DNA from: Desulfarculus sp.
GTDB taxonomy: Bacteria > Desulfobacterota > Desulfarculia > Desulfarculales > Desulfarculaceae
NCBI GenBank assembly: GCA_020216805.1
Contig: JAIWNN010000113.1
Location: 1-10,000, forward strand
DNA length: 10,000 bases
Direction: 5' to 3'
In this document: in pieces, positions 1 to 5,301 of the stretch
Layout: every line of letters begins with the position of its first letter
Numbering within the stretch: position 1 is the stretch's first letter
The notes under the pieces: model-generated
Told to the model about the DNA's origin: nothing
What the model saw: only the letters and a program-made list of their open reading frames with translations
Database searches by the model: none
Translations under genes and position numbers: made by a program

Positions 1-27
1 ATCCCCGTGGCCAAGGGCCACGGGGAT
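1..27. terminator. Perfect 12-bp stem hairpin at left edge
   Basis: ATCCCCGTGGCC and its exact reverse complement flank a 3-nt AAG loop. The plus-strand side is followed by TGCGCG, with no T-run. Any T-run on the minus strand would lie outside the window. It is probably a terminator, perhaps for a gene to the left or as a back-up for the minus-strand redox operon. The direction is not resolvable here. Confidence 0.5.
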
Positions 28-73
28 TGCGCGCCGCCGGTATAAAGTTCTTTGGGAGGGGGCGTGGGGTGAC

Positions 74-103
74 GGGGACCTTTTCTTTCAAGAAAAGGTC
101 CCC
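74..103 (-). terminator. Strong 14-bp hairpin downstream of the HdrB-like gene
   Basis: GGGGACCTTTTCTT (74-87) and AAGAAAAGGTCCCC (90-103) are perfect reverse complements around a 2-nt centre. The hairpin begins 11 bp past the HdrB-like stop codon, where a transcription terminator is expected. No pure T-run follows on either strand, so it is not a textbook intrinsic terminator, although the stem itself has a T/A-rich apical half. From general recollection, hairpins of this GGGGA-CCTTTT style are common between genes in sulfate reducers. Confidence 0.6.
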
Positions 104-114
104 CCCACTCTTCC

Positions 115-981
115 TCACTCCAAAAAGCTCAGCAGATACTCGGCGTCGGGGGTGTTCTTGTCCAGCGCCAGTTCTTGGGCGGACAATCCCAGAGTCAGCC
201 CCAGGAGTTGGGGATAGAGGATGGCGCCATAGATCAGCTCGCGGTCGGCCAGGGGCCGGGGTTGGGCCCAGGCCCGTTCGGCCTGCACCTGGGAGTAGGG
301 GCAGTCGATGATCATGATGTCGGCCTTGGCCTCGCGGCATTCGGTCAGGCGCTTGGTGATGATGGCCAGGGACAGTTCGGGGTTGTGCTCGCGGATGGGC
401 GCGCCGCAGCAGGACATGCGGCCGGCCCAGTTGATGCTTTCGGCCCCGGTCAGGTTGATCAGCTCGTCCACCAGGTGGGGGCCCTGGGGGTTTTCGAAGC
501 GGGTGACGTTGGAGGGGCGCACGGCGTGGCAGCCATAGAGCGAGGCGGCGCGCAACTGCTTGAAACGCCGCTTGATGCGGGGCTTGATGGCCTCCAGGCC
601 GATGTCGTCGTGCAGCACCTGCTCCAGATGGCGCACCCGGATTCGGTCGGGATAGGTCAGGCCCTCCTCGGCCAGCTGTCCGCTGATCTCGCGTTTCAAC
701 TCCGGCACCCGCTCCATCACGTCCAGGGTGCGCATGAACTGACCGAAGCAGCACTTGCAGGGGGTGGCCAGGTCCAAATCCTGGGCCTGGGCCAGGGCCA
801 GGTTACGGATGGAGCTGTAGACCGAGGACTTGTAATAGAGGTGGCTCATGGGGTAGCCGCAGCAGGTGAACTCCGGCTCCACCAGCTCCACGCCAAGATG
901 GGCGAGGACAGCCCTAGTGCTGATCCCGTAGTGCGGGACGTAGTGGGGGATCTTGCAGCCGAGGAAAAAGGCGTAGCGCAT
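115..981 (-). CDS. HdrB-like protein with two CCG domains (heterodisulfide reductase B family)
   Basis: This 288-residue cytosolic protein resembles CoB-CoM heterodisulfide reductase subunit B, whose two CCG (cysteine-rich) domains hold unusual noncubane [4Fe-4S] clusters for thiol/disulfide chemistry. Domain 1 has the full cysteine set: C9, C40-C41-G, C75 and C78. Domain 2 has C151 and C191-C192-G, then C227-P-Y-S: the last cysteine of the usual CxxC is Ser230. One site therefore looks complete and the other may be altered. There is no signal peptide or membrane segment. The gene starts 3 bp after the stop of the upstream cytochrome b/iron-sulfur gene, so the two are almost certainly co-transcribed and form one complex. 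The true substrate is unknown: bacteria with such proteins usually lack CoM/CoB, and a DsrK- or TmcB-like role in membrane electron transfer is an inference. The family call is firm; the function is not. Confidence 0.85.
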   Translation of the reverse strand: MRYAFFLGCKIPHYVPHYGISTRAVLAHLGVELVEPEFTCCGYPMSHLYYKSSVYSSIRNLALAQAQDLDLATPCKCCFGQFMRTLDVMERVPELKREISGQLAEEGLTYPDRIRVRHLEQVLHDDIGLEAIKPRIKRRFKQLRAASLYGCHAVRPSNVTRFENPQGPHLVDELINLTGAESINWAGRMSCCGAPIREHNPELSLAIITKRLTECREAKADIMIIDCPYSQVQAERAWAQPRPLADRELIYGAILYPQLLGLTLGLSAQELALDKNTPDAEYLLSFLE

Positions 982-984
982 GGA

Positions 985-2658
985 TCAGCCCTCCAGGTCC
1001 GGGGCGGCCTGGCCGCCGAGGTGCCGCAGATGATAGAGAATGTCGGCCACCCGCACCCCCTGGGGGCACGCCTCCTGGCAAAGATAGCAGGTCAGGCAGT
1101 TCCAGGTCATGCGCGCGCCCAGGGCTTCGTCCTTCAGGCCGAGGGCGATGGCGTGCATGATCTGGTGGGGCAGCAGGTCCAGGTGCTCCTGGGGCTTGTC
1201 GTACATGTGCACCACCGGGCAGCCGTTGGTGCAGGTCATGCACTTGAAGCACTGCCGGAAGCTGTCGGCCAGGTAGTACTGCTTGATCTCGTTCTGGAAG
1301 CTCTGGTCGTCCAGGCGCACCATGACCTGGGCGCGGCTGGGCGCGGCCTTTTCCCATTGCGCCTGGCGCACCGCGGCCTGGGTGGGGCCCAGACCCTGGG
1401 CGGCCAGGTCCTCCTTCATGGCCAGCCAGAGGTCCTGGAGGTTGATGCCGGCCGGGCAGAGGTTGGTGCAGCGCAGGCAGCTGGTGCAGATGTAGGCCCC
1501 CTGGCGCACCCAGGCCAGCTCGCGGCGGGTCGGGGCCGGCCCCTTCGCGCCGGACAGGCGGGCCAGCCAGGCCAGCTTCTCCGAGGGCATCAGGCTCAGG
1601 TTGCCGGTCTCGCGCAGGGCGGCGGCCACCGAGCAATGGACCGAGCAGGTGGCGCAGTGCATGCAGGCGTCCAGCTCCAGGACCCGCAGGGTGGCCAGGT
1701 TGGCCGGGCTGAGCTGCTCGCGGGGGATGGCGGCCCGGACCAGGTAGAGCAACGGGGTGGTGATCAGGTGCAAAAACTTGGTGAAGGGCAACAGGGCCAG
1801 GCCGACCAGGCTGGCCACCACGTGGAGATACCAGAGAAACTTCTCGCCGCCGGCATTGGCCAGGGCCACCGCCACCGGCCGGATGGCCCGGGCCAGGCCC
1901 CAGGAGAGGAAGCCCCACTGCGGCCGGTCATGGCAACTCAGGCAGGTGTCCTCGTTCAGCGCCAGGCCCTTTTCCAGGGCCTCCGCGCCGCCCAGCTCGG
2001 TCCCGGCCGGGAAGACCACCCCGTAATCGCGGGCCCAGACCTGGCGCAGGCCCTGTAGGTCCTGCTCGTCGGGCAGGCCGGCGAACTCTTCCACCATGCG
2101 GTCGAAACTAAGATGGCTTGTGATCTTGACAGCTTCCAGACCGAAGCCGGAGAGCAGGATCACGGCGATGAGGGCGATGGCCACCCGGTCGGCCGGACGC
2201 GCGGTGCGCTTCATGCCCGGCACCTTGGCCCGGCGATAGATGGCCAAAGCCACGCCCGCCACCACCATGGCCCCGAAAAAGTTGCGCAGGAACAGGTAAG
2301 GGTTCAGGGTGGCGTAATAATTCGGCAGCCAACCGCCGATGAGCCCGCCCAGGGCGTGGAGCACGATCAGGCCGGTGAAGCCGACCCAGATCAGTTGATG
2401 GGTCAGCCAGGCCAGGCGGCTGTGGGCCCAGACCCGGCGCTGGACGATCCCGTCCCAAAACAGGCCGGCCAGGCCGGAGGCGATCCGGGCGCTGAACAGG
2501 AGCCTGCCCAGCCCACCCAGGGCGGCGCGGCCCCGCTGGCCCGGAGTCAGGCCCCTGGCCTCGGGTCCGATGCCGATGCTGAGCCAGACCTTGATCTTAT
2601 ACGCCAGGCCCAAAAGCGTGACCGCCAGCGCGGTCCATGATGCGATGGTCAAGAACAT
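985..2658 (-). CDS. NarI-like di-heme cytochrome b with c-type heme site fused to duplicated HdrC-type ferredoxin domains
   Basis: This 557-residue membrane redox protein has about five transmembrane segments (near residues 3-20, 85-107, 124-142, 158-177 and 275-305). Histidines H87, H101, H279 and H297 are candidate heme b ligands; the 18-residue step from H279 to H297 matches the paired ligands of NarI. The loop between segments 4 and 5 has a CxxCH c-type heme motif (C239-H243). Positive charges in the other loops place this one in the periplasm and the C-terminus in the cytoplasm. The C-terminal half has four CxxCxxCxxxC motifs, starting at C332, C391, C470 and C521, whereas HdrC has two. 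The ATG at 2658 is chosen because GGGAG lies 5 nt upstream; an in-frame GTG at 2715 would add 19 residues. The protein probably passes electrons between the quinone pool or a periplasmic cytochrome and the HdrB-like partner encoded 3 bp downstream. It resembles DsrM/QmoC modules rearranged, but the exact subfamily is not recognised. Confidence 0.8.
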   Translation of the reverse strand: MFLTIASWTALAVTLLGLAYKIKVWLSIGIGPEARGLTPGQRGRAALGGLGRLLFSARIASGLAGLFWDGIVQRRVWAHSRLAWLTHQLIWVGFTGLIVLHALGGLIGGWLPNYYATLNPYLFLRNFFGAMVVAGVALAIYRRAKVPGMKRTARPADRVAIALIAVILLSGFGLEAVKITSHLSFDRMVEEFAGLPDEQDLQGLRQVWARDYGVVFPAGTELGGAEALEKGLALNEDTCLSCHDRPQWGFLSWGLARAIRPVAVALANAGGEKFLWYLHVVASLVGLALLPFTKFLHLITTPLLYLVRAAIPREQLSPANLATLRVLELDACMHCATCSVHCSVAAALRETGNLSLMPSEKLAWLARLSGAKGPAPTRRELAWVRQGAYICTSCLRCTNLCPAGINLQDLWLAMKEDLAAQGLGPTQAAVRQAQWEKAAPSRAQVMVRLDDQSFQNEIKQYYLADSFRQCFKCMTCTNGCPVVHMYDKPQEHLDLLPHQIMHAIALGLKDEALGARMTWNCLTCYLCQEACPQGVRVADILYHLRHLGGQAAPDLEG

Positions 2659-2775
2659 GGCTACTCCCAGGTGTGACCACGGGTGATGCTTGTGATGGCC
2701 CGCACCAGCAACCACCGGCCGGTTGGGTTCAGCTTACCCTTGGAATTCTCTACGGGCAAGCTAGACTTTATTTTC

Positions 2776-2803
2776 TGCACAAGACCAGCTAACCACTTGT
2801 GCA
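2776..2803. promoter_or_regulatory. Perfect dyad, possible operator upstream of the redox operon
   Basis: TGCACAAG (2776-2783) and CTTGTGCA (2796-2803) are exact inverted repeats separated by 12 nt. The dyad lies about 118 bp upstream of the cytochrome b gene start, in an AT-richer stretch between fmdB and the operon. The geometry suits a dimeric regulator's operator or an RNA hairpin in the leader. No convincing -35/-10 pair was found nearby, so its role is inferred from position and symmetry only. Confidence 0.35.
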
Positions 2804-2824
2804 ATCAACAGAACAGCGAAATGA

Positions 2825-2861
2825 GCCCCTTGGGGGCGATCCCTACAAAAAAATTAGGGAT
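2825..2861 (-). other. Two tandem short hairpins after fmdB, possible terminator
   Basis: Arms ATCCCTA (2839-2845) and TAGGGAT (2855-2861) enclose a 9-nt A/T-rich loop that reads as a run of seven T on the minus strand. A second dyad, GCCCC (2825-2829) with GGGGC (2833-2837), lies next to it. They start 13 nt past the fmdB stop codon. The T-run is inside the loop and not after the stem, so this is a poor intrinsic terminator. It may still separate fmdB from the redox operon. Confidence 0.3.
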
Positions 2862-2874
2862 TGAAAGAGGGCGC

Positions 2875-3132
2875 CTAGCGGGTGTAACCGGGTAGGGTCA
2901 GGGTGCTACAGGAGTTGGCCTGCCCGCAGGAGCGGGATTGCAGGCTGGGACCTTGGCTGGCCTGGCTGGATGCGGTGACGCCGCCCATGATGCTGGAGCA
3001 GGTGCTCAGCACCCGGGAGAGTTCCTCGCCGCCGCATTGCGGGCAGGTGGTCTGGACCTGCTCGCCCCGGCTCAGGGCCAGCACCTCGAAGACATTCTGG
3101 CAGGAGTCGCAGCGGAATTCGTAAATCGGCAT
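2875..3132 (-). CDS. FmdB-type zinc-ribbon small protein
   Basis: This 85-residue protein begins MPIYEFRCDSC, the hallmark of the FmdB (putative regulatory) zinc-ribbon family. Two CxxC pairs, C8/C11 and C30/C33, would bind one zinc. A low-complexity tail rich in Ser, Gly and Gln follows, with extra cysteines C45, C69 and C75. The family is widespread; its name comes from linkage to formamidase genes and its molecular role is poorly defined. The ATG at 3132 is chosen over an in-frame start 24 codons upstream because the zinc-ribbon motif begins exactly there and GGGAG lies 6 nt before it. The gene is divergent from exonuclease III and has its own plausible promoter. The next gene on the same strand is 216 bp away, so it is probably a single-gene unit. 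Confidence 0.85.
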   Translation of the reverse strand: MPIYEFRCDSCQNVFEVLALSRGEQVQTTCPQCGGEELSRVLSTCSSIMGGVTASSQASQGPSLQSRSCGQANSCSTLTLPGYTR

Positions 3133-3175
3133 CTCGAAACTCCCGGAATCGGGTCCACGCTGGCTTTCGCTGTCT

Positions 3176-3204
3176 AATGTAACGGGTAATAGCCCAGATG
3201 GCAA
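3176..3204 (-). promoter_or_regulatory. Predicted sigma70-type promoter of fmdB
   Basis: On the minus strand, TTGCCA (3204-3199; 5 of 6 to TTGACA) is followed after 17 nt by TACATT (3181-3176; 4 of 6 to TATAAT). It sits 43 nt upstream of the FmdB start codon. The match is by eye only. Confidence 0.45.
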
Positions 3205-3214
3205 GCACCCGCCG

Positions 3215-3242
3215 TTGCCGGCTGGGGCCGACGTGCTATCAT
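3215..3242 (+). promoter_or_regulatory. Predicted sigma70-type promoter of xth
   Basis: TTGCCG (3215-3220) and TATCAT (3237-3242; 5 of 6 to TATAAT) are 16 nt apart, with the start codon 27 nt beyond the -10. It lies back to back with the predicted fmdB promoter; the two -35 boxes are 10 bp apart. Confidence 0.45.
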
Positions 3243-3269
3243 GTGGACCATCCCCCGGCGGAGCGAGGA

Positions 3270-4049
3270 ATGACTATAAAACTGGCCACCTTCAACGTCA
3301 ACGGCATTCGCGCCCGGCTGGGCATCCTGCGCGACTGGCTGGTCGCCAACCGGCCGGACCTGGTCTGCTTGCAGGAGATCAAGGTCCAGGATGCCGACTT
3401 CCCCGCCGCCGAGTTGGAGTCCATGGGCTACCATGCCGTTTTCTTTGGCCAAAAGTCCTATAACGGCGTGGCGTTGCTCAGCCGGACCGCGCTGAACGAG
3501 GTGCGGCGCGGGCTGCCCGAGCTGGGACCGGACCAGGAAGCCCGACTGATCAGCGGCCGTCTGGGCGACCTGTTGGTGATCAACGCCTATGTGCCCCAGG
3601 GGCGCGAGGTGGGCCACCCCGCCTTCGCGGCCAAGTTGGAGTTTCTGGCCCGACTGCGGCGGCTGCTGGAGGAGACCTGCCGCCCCGACCAGGCGGTGGT
3701 GCTGGCCGGGGATCTCAACGTGGCGCCGGGACCGCTGGACGTCTACGACCCCCAGCGCCTGGAGGGACAGGTGGGTTTCCACCCCGACGAGCGCCAGGCC
3801 TTCTCCCGGCTGCTGGAGTGGGGGCTCAGCGACCTCTTCCGCCAACTGAACCCGGAAACGCGCCAGTTCACCTTCTGGGACTACCGCCTGCCCAAGTCCT
3901 TCGCCCGCGACCTAGGCTGGCGCATCGACCATCTCCTGGCCAGCCCTTCCCTGGCCCGGGCCTGCCGGGCCTGCTGGGTCGACCCCGCCCCCCGGGGCCT
4001 GGAAAAGCCCTCCGACCACACCCCCCTGCTGGCCGAGTTCACGCTCTGA
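3270..4049 (+). CDS. xth: Exodeoxyribonuclease III (AP endonuclease)
   Basis: This 259-residue member of the exonuclease III/endonuclease-exonuclease-phosphatase fold cleaves DNA 5' to abasic sites and removes 3'-blocking groups in base excision repair. The characteristic motifs appear in order: FNVNGIRAR (8-16), LQEIK with the metal-binding Glu36, SYNGVA (63-68), NAYVPQG (105-111), GDLNVAP with Asp148 and Asn150, FTFWDYR (200-206), WRIDH (217-221) and the terminal SDH with Asp249/His250. Length is typical of the family (about 255-270), and no catalytic residue is missing. The start is at the ATG preceded by GGAG at 6 nt spacing; an upstream in-frame start would add 24 unconserved residues. 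It has its own promoter and is divergent from fmdB. Confidence in the function is high. Confidence 0.96.
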   Translation: MTIKLATFNVNGIRARLGILRDWLVANRPDLVCLQEIKVQDADFPAAELESMGYHAVFFGQKSYNGVALLSRTALNEVRRGLPELGPDQEARLISGRLGDLLVINAYVPQGREVGHPAFAAKLEFLARLRRLLEETCRPDQAVVLAGDLNVAPGPLDVYDPQRLEGQVGFHPDERQAFSRLLEWGLSDLFRQLNPETRQFTFWDYRLPKSFARDLGWRIDHLLASPSLARACRACWVDPAPRGLEKPSDHTPLLAEFTL

Positions 4050-4197
4050 ACCCTGCTCCCGCCCAGGCCGTTTTCCCGCCGCCCCCACCCCGCCAACCAG
4101 GAGTCGGCACCCCGGCTAGGGGTTGCCAGGGCTCCGAGCCGGATGTTACTTTGATTTCGCGGCCTGTCGTTACGAAACCAAACCTGGGGAGTTGGAG

Positions 4198-4296
4198 ATG
4201 GGTGCTGATTTTTACCTGATCGTGGGGCTATCCCTGGCTATCGCCTTCCTGTTGGTCTACCTGGGAAAACTTCATGAAAAAAAGAAAGACAACTAA
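4198..4296 (+). CDS. Small single-pass membrane protein, 32 residues, hypothetical
   Basis: A short reading frame from ATG 4198 to TAA 4294-4296 follows a good ribosome binding site, GGGGAG at 4186-4191, 6 nt before the ATG. The product starts MGADFYLIVGLSLA, has one hydrophobic segment of about 18 residues (5-22), and ends in a strongly charged tail (K-L-H-E-K-K-K-D-N). That layout, with a lysine-rich cytoplasmic C-terminus, is typical of small membrane subunits such as KdpF or CcoS, but no family is recognised. It sits alone between xth and the peroxiredoxin promoter; the flanks (4050-4197 and 4297-4413) hold no further gene I can support. Size, strong ribosome binding site and membrane pattern favour a real gene, but chance is not excluded. 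Confidence 0.5.
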   Translation: MGADFYLIVGLSLAIAFLLVYLGKLHEKKKDN

Positions 4297-4413
4297 AAAC
4301 TTCCTCCGCGCCGCCTGAAAACCCGCGTCTTGCCCCCCCTCCTCCGCCGCCGACCGGTGGCGGGTGGGGGTGATTTGTCCTCTCGGCGGCCCTGGGTGCA
4401 GAATTGTTTCCCC

Positions 4414-4443
4414 CTCCCGCCCGGTTTGATGGACAATTATTAT
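4414..4443 (+). promoter_or_regulatory. Predicted promoter of the selenoperoxiredoxin gene
   Basis: TTGTTT (4414-4419) and TATTAT (4438-4443; 5 of 6 to TATAAT) are separated by 18 nt. This is the only strongly AT-rich island in the GC-rich upstream region, 65 nt before the long-form start. The -35 is weak, which would suit regulated expression. Confidence 0.45.
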
Positions 4444-4450
4444 CGATGAT
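4426..4450. promoter_or_regulatory. Pseudo-palindrome over the -10, possible PerR/Fur-family operator
   Basis: The 25-bp stretch is an imperfect palindrome: arms 4426-4437 and 4439-4450 match at 8 of 12 positions. Its core, ACAATTATTAT (4433-4443), agrees with 9 of the 14 defined positions of the PerR box TTATAATNATTATAA when centred at 4438. It covers the predicted -10, as a repressor site would, and precedes a peroxidase gene, a classic PerR target. Identification as a PerR site is inference. Confidence 0.35.
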
Positions 4451-4453
4451 ACG

Positions 4454-4478
4454 GCTATCCATAGAAAGATCGGATAGC
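4454..4478. repeat. Inverted repeat in the leader of the selenoperoxiredoxin
   Basis: GCTATCC (4454-4460) and GGATAGC (4472-4478) are exact inverted repeats with an 11-nt spacer. They lie just past the predicted transcription start and 31 nt before the ATG. The repeat may be a second operator or a leader hairpin; there is no T-run, so it is not a terminator. Confidence 0.35.
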
Positions 4479-4496
4479 GACCGTCAAGATTCGGAC

Positions 4497-4502
4497 AGGA
4501 GG
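4497..4502 (+). promoter_or_regulatory. Ribosome binding site for the long peroxiredoxin form
   Basis: A perfect AGGAGG lies 6 nt upstream of ATG 4509. It supports the long form as the main translation start. Confidence 0.7.
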
Positions 4503-4508
4503 CTTGGC

Positions 4509-5234
4509 ATGCCCAAGGAGCAAAAAGTGGGGTGCGCGCGCCCCACCGGGGGCGTGGTGGGCGAAGCCGCTCCCCCGGAAGCCAACCAGGCCGCGCCGGC
4601 GGCCGCGAAGGAGGTGAGGCCCATGGTGCAAGTTGGCAAGAAGGCGCCTGATTTCGTGGCCCCCTGCTACTACGAGGGGAAGTTCGCCTCGGTGCAGCTC
4701 AGCGAGTACCTGGGCAAATGGGTGATTCTGTGCTTCTATCCCGGCGACTTCACCTTCGTCTGAGCCACCGAGATCTCGGCGGTCGCCGAGAAGTATCCCG
4801 AGTTCCAGAAGTTGGGGGTCGAGGTGCTGTCCATGAGCACCGACTCCATGTTCGTGCACAAGATGTGGGTGGACCACGAGCTGTCCAAGATGGTCGGCGC
4901 CGGGGCCATTCCCTTTCCCATGCTCAGCGACGGCGGGGGCCGGGTGGGCTCGGTTTACGGCGTCTATGACCAGGACGCCGGGGTGGACGTGCGCGGACGC
5001 TTCATCATCGACCCCGACGGCGTGATCCAGGGCTTCGAGGTGCTGACCCCGCCGGTGGGGCGCAACGTGGCCGAGACCTTGCGCCAGGTGCAGGCCTTCC
5101 AGGTGGTGCGCGGCAGCGCCGGGGCCCAGGCCACCCCCAGCGGCTGGCGGCCGGGCAAGGCCGTCCTGACCCCCGGGCCGGGCCTGGTGGGCAACGTCTG
5201 GCAGGAGTGGAAGGTGGGCATGGCCTTCGACTAG
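4509..5234 (+). CDS. Selenocysteine-containing peroxiredoxin, AhpC/TSA family (TGA read as Sec)
   Basis: This is one 241-residue peroxiredoxin interrupted by an in-frame TGA at 4761-4763. The active-site motif FTFVCPTE of AhpC-type peroxiredoxins appears as FTFV-(TGA)-ATE, so the TGA replaces exactly the peroxidatic cysteine (Sec85). Homology continues past it ([20 protein letters not shown], then STDS and GRFIIDPDG), and a SECIS-like hairpin follows. The enzyme should reduce peroxides in the cytoplasm. The C-terminal resolving motif VCPANW of AhpC is ATPSGW here, and no Cys codon follows the TGA. Remaining cysteines are C9 in an Ala/Pro-rich N-terminal extension and C53. Start 4509 has AGGAGG; an internal ATG at 4623 with its own AAGGAGG would give a 203-residue form with Sec at residue 47, the usual family position. 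Automatic annotation would split it at the TGA or start it after. Decoding requires SelA, SelB, SelC and SelD, which are not in this window. Confidence 0.9.
4608..4614 (+). promoter_or_regulatory. Second ribosome binding site, inside the gene, for a short form
   Basis: AAGGAGG lies 8 nt upstream of an in-frame ATG at 4623 ([11 protein letters not shown]), exactly where canonical peroxiredoxins begin. It could give an alternative short product or be the sole true start. Confidence 0.45.
4761..4791 (+). promoter_or_regulatory. Sec codon TGA and bacterial SECIS-like hairpin
   Basis: Downstream of the TGA (4761-4763), arms TCTCGGC (4774-4780) and GCCGAGA (4785-4791) form a 7-bp stem closed by the loop GGTC. 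The loop starts 18 nt after the TGA. In the E. coli fdhF SECIS, a short stem carries a loop with the SelB-recognised GGUC at nearly the same distance. Loop sequence and spacing therefore match a SelB-binding element inside the coding region. No bulged U like that of fdhF is obvious. Confidence 0.8.
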
Positions 5235-5252
5235 ACCGGGCCCCAGCCGGTC
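5234..5252 (+). repeat. Short hairpin directly after the peroxiredoxin stop
   Basis: GACCGG (5234-5239) and CCGGTC (5247-5252) are inverted repeats with a 7-nt loop, overlapping the last base of the TAG stop. It precedes the main terminator and may protect the 3' end of the transcript. Confidence 0.4.
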
Positions 5253-5259
5253 CTGCGCC

Positions 5260-5301
5260 AACCGGCGGACCGTCCCCCCGGGGGTGGCCGCCGGTTTTTT
5301 T
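5260..5301 (+). terminator. Rho-independent terminator of the peroxiredoxin gene
   Basis: AACCGGCGG (5260-5268) pairs with CCGCCGGTT (5288-5296), and an inner C-run pairs with a G-run. The stem runs into seven T (5295-5301). The T-run overlaps the ftsK stop codon on the other strand, so the two convergent genes end on each other. It is textbook for the plus strand; the minus-strand side has no T-run. Confidence 0.9.

Noticed and set aside
175..2058. Very long open frame on the plus strand antisense to the redox operon (627 codons)
   Set aside because: Its translation is low-complexity Gly/Ala/Gln/His without any recognisable domain, and it lies opposite two genes with clear cysteine motifs. 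It is a GC-rich codon-bias shadow.
2839..2868. CRISPR repeat-like end (TTAGGGATTGAAAG)
   Set aside because: It resembles the 3' end of some CRISPR repeats but occurs once, with no second copy, spacing pattern or cas gene in the window.
4104..4128. Imperfect hairpin after xth (GGCACCCC/GGGGTTGCC) as its terminator
   Set aside because: It has a bulge and no T-run. It may contribute but is too weak to annotate.
4318..4376. GC-rich partial dyad (CCGCC/GGCGG) after the small membrane protein gene as a terminator
   Set aside because: The arms are short and imperfect and no T-run follows.
4761..4763. TGA as a nonsense mutation making the peroxiredoxin a pseudogene
   Set aside because: It replaces precisely the catalytic residue, the downstream frame is intact and conserved in character, and a SECIS-like hairpin follows. 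Random inactivation is much less likely.
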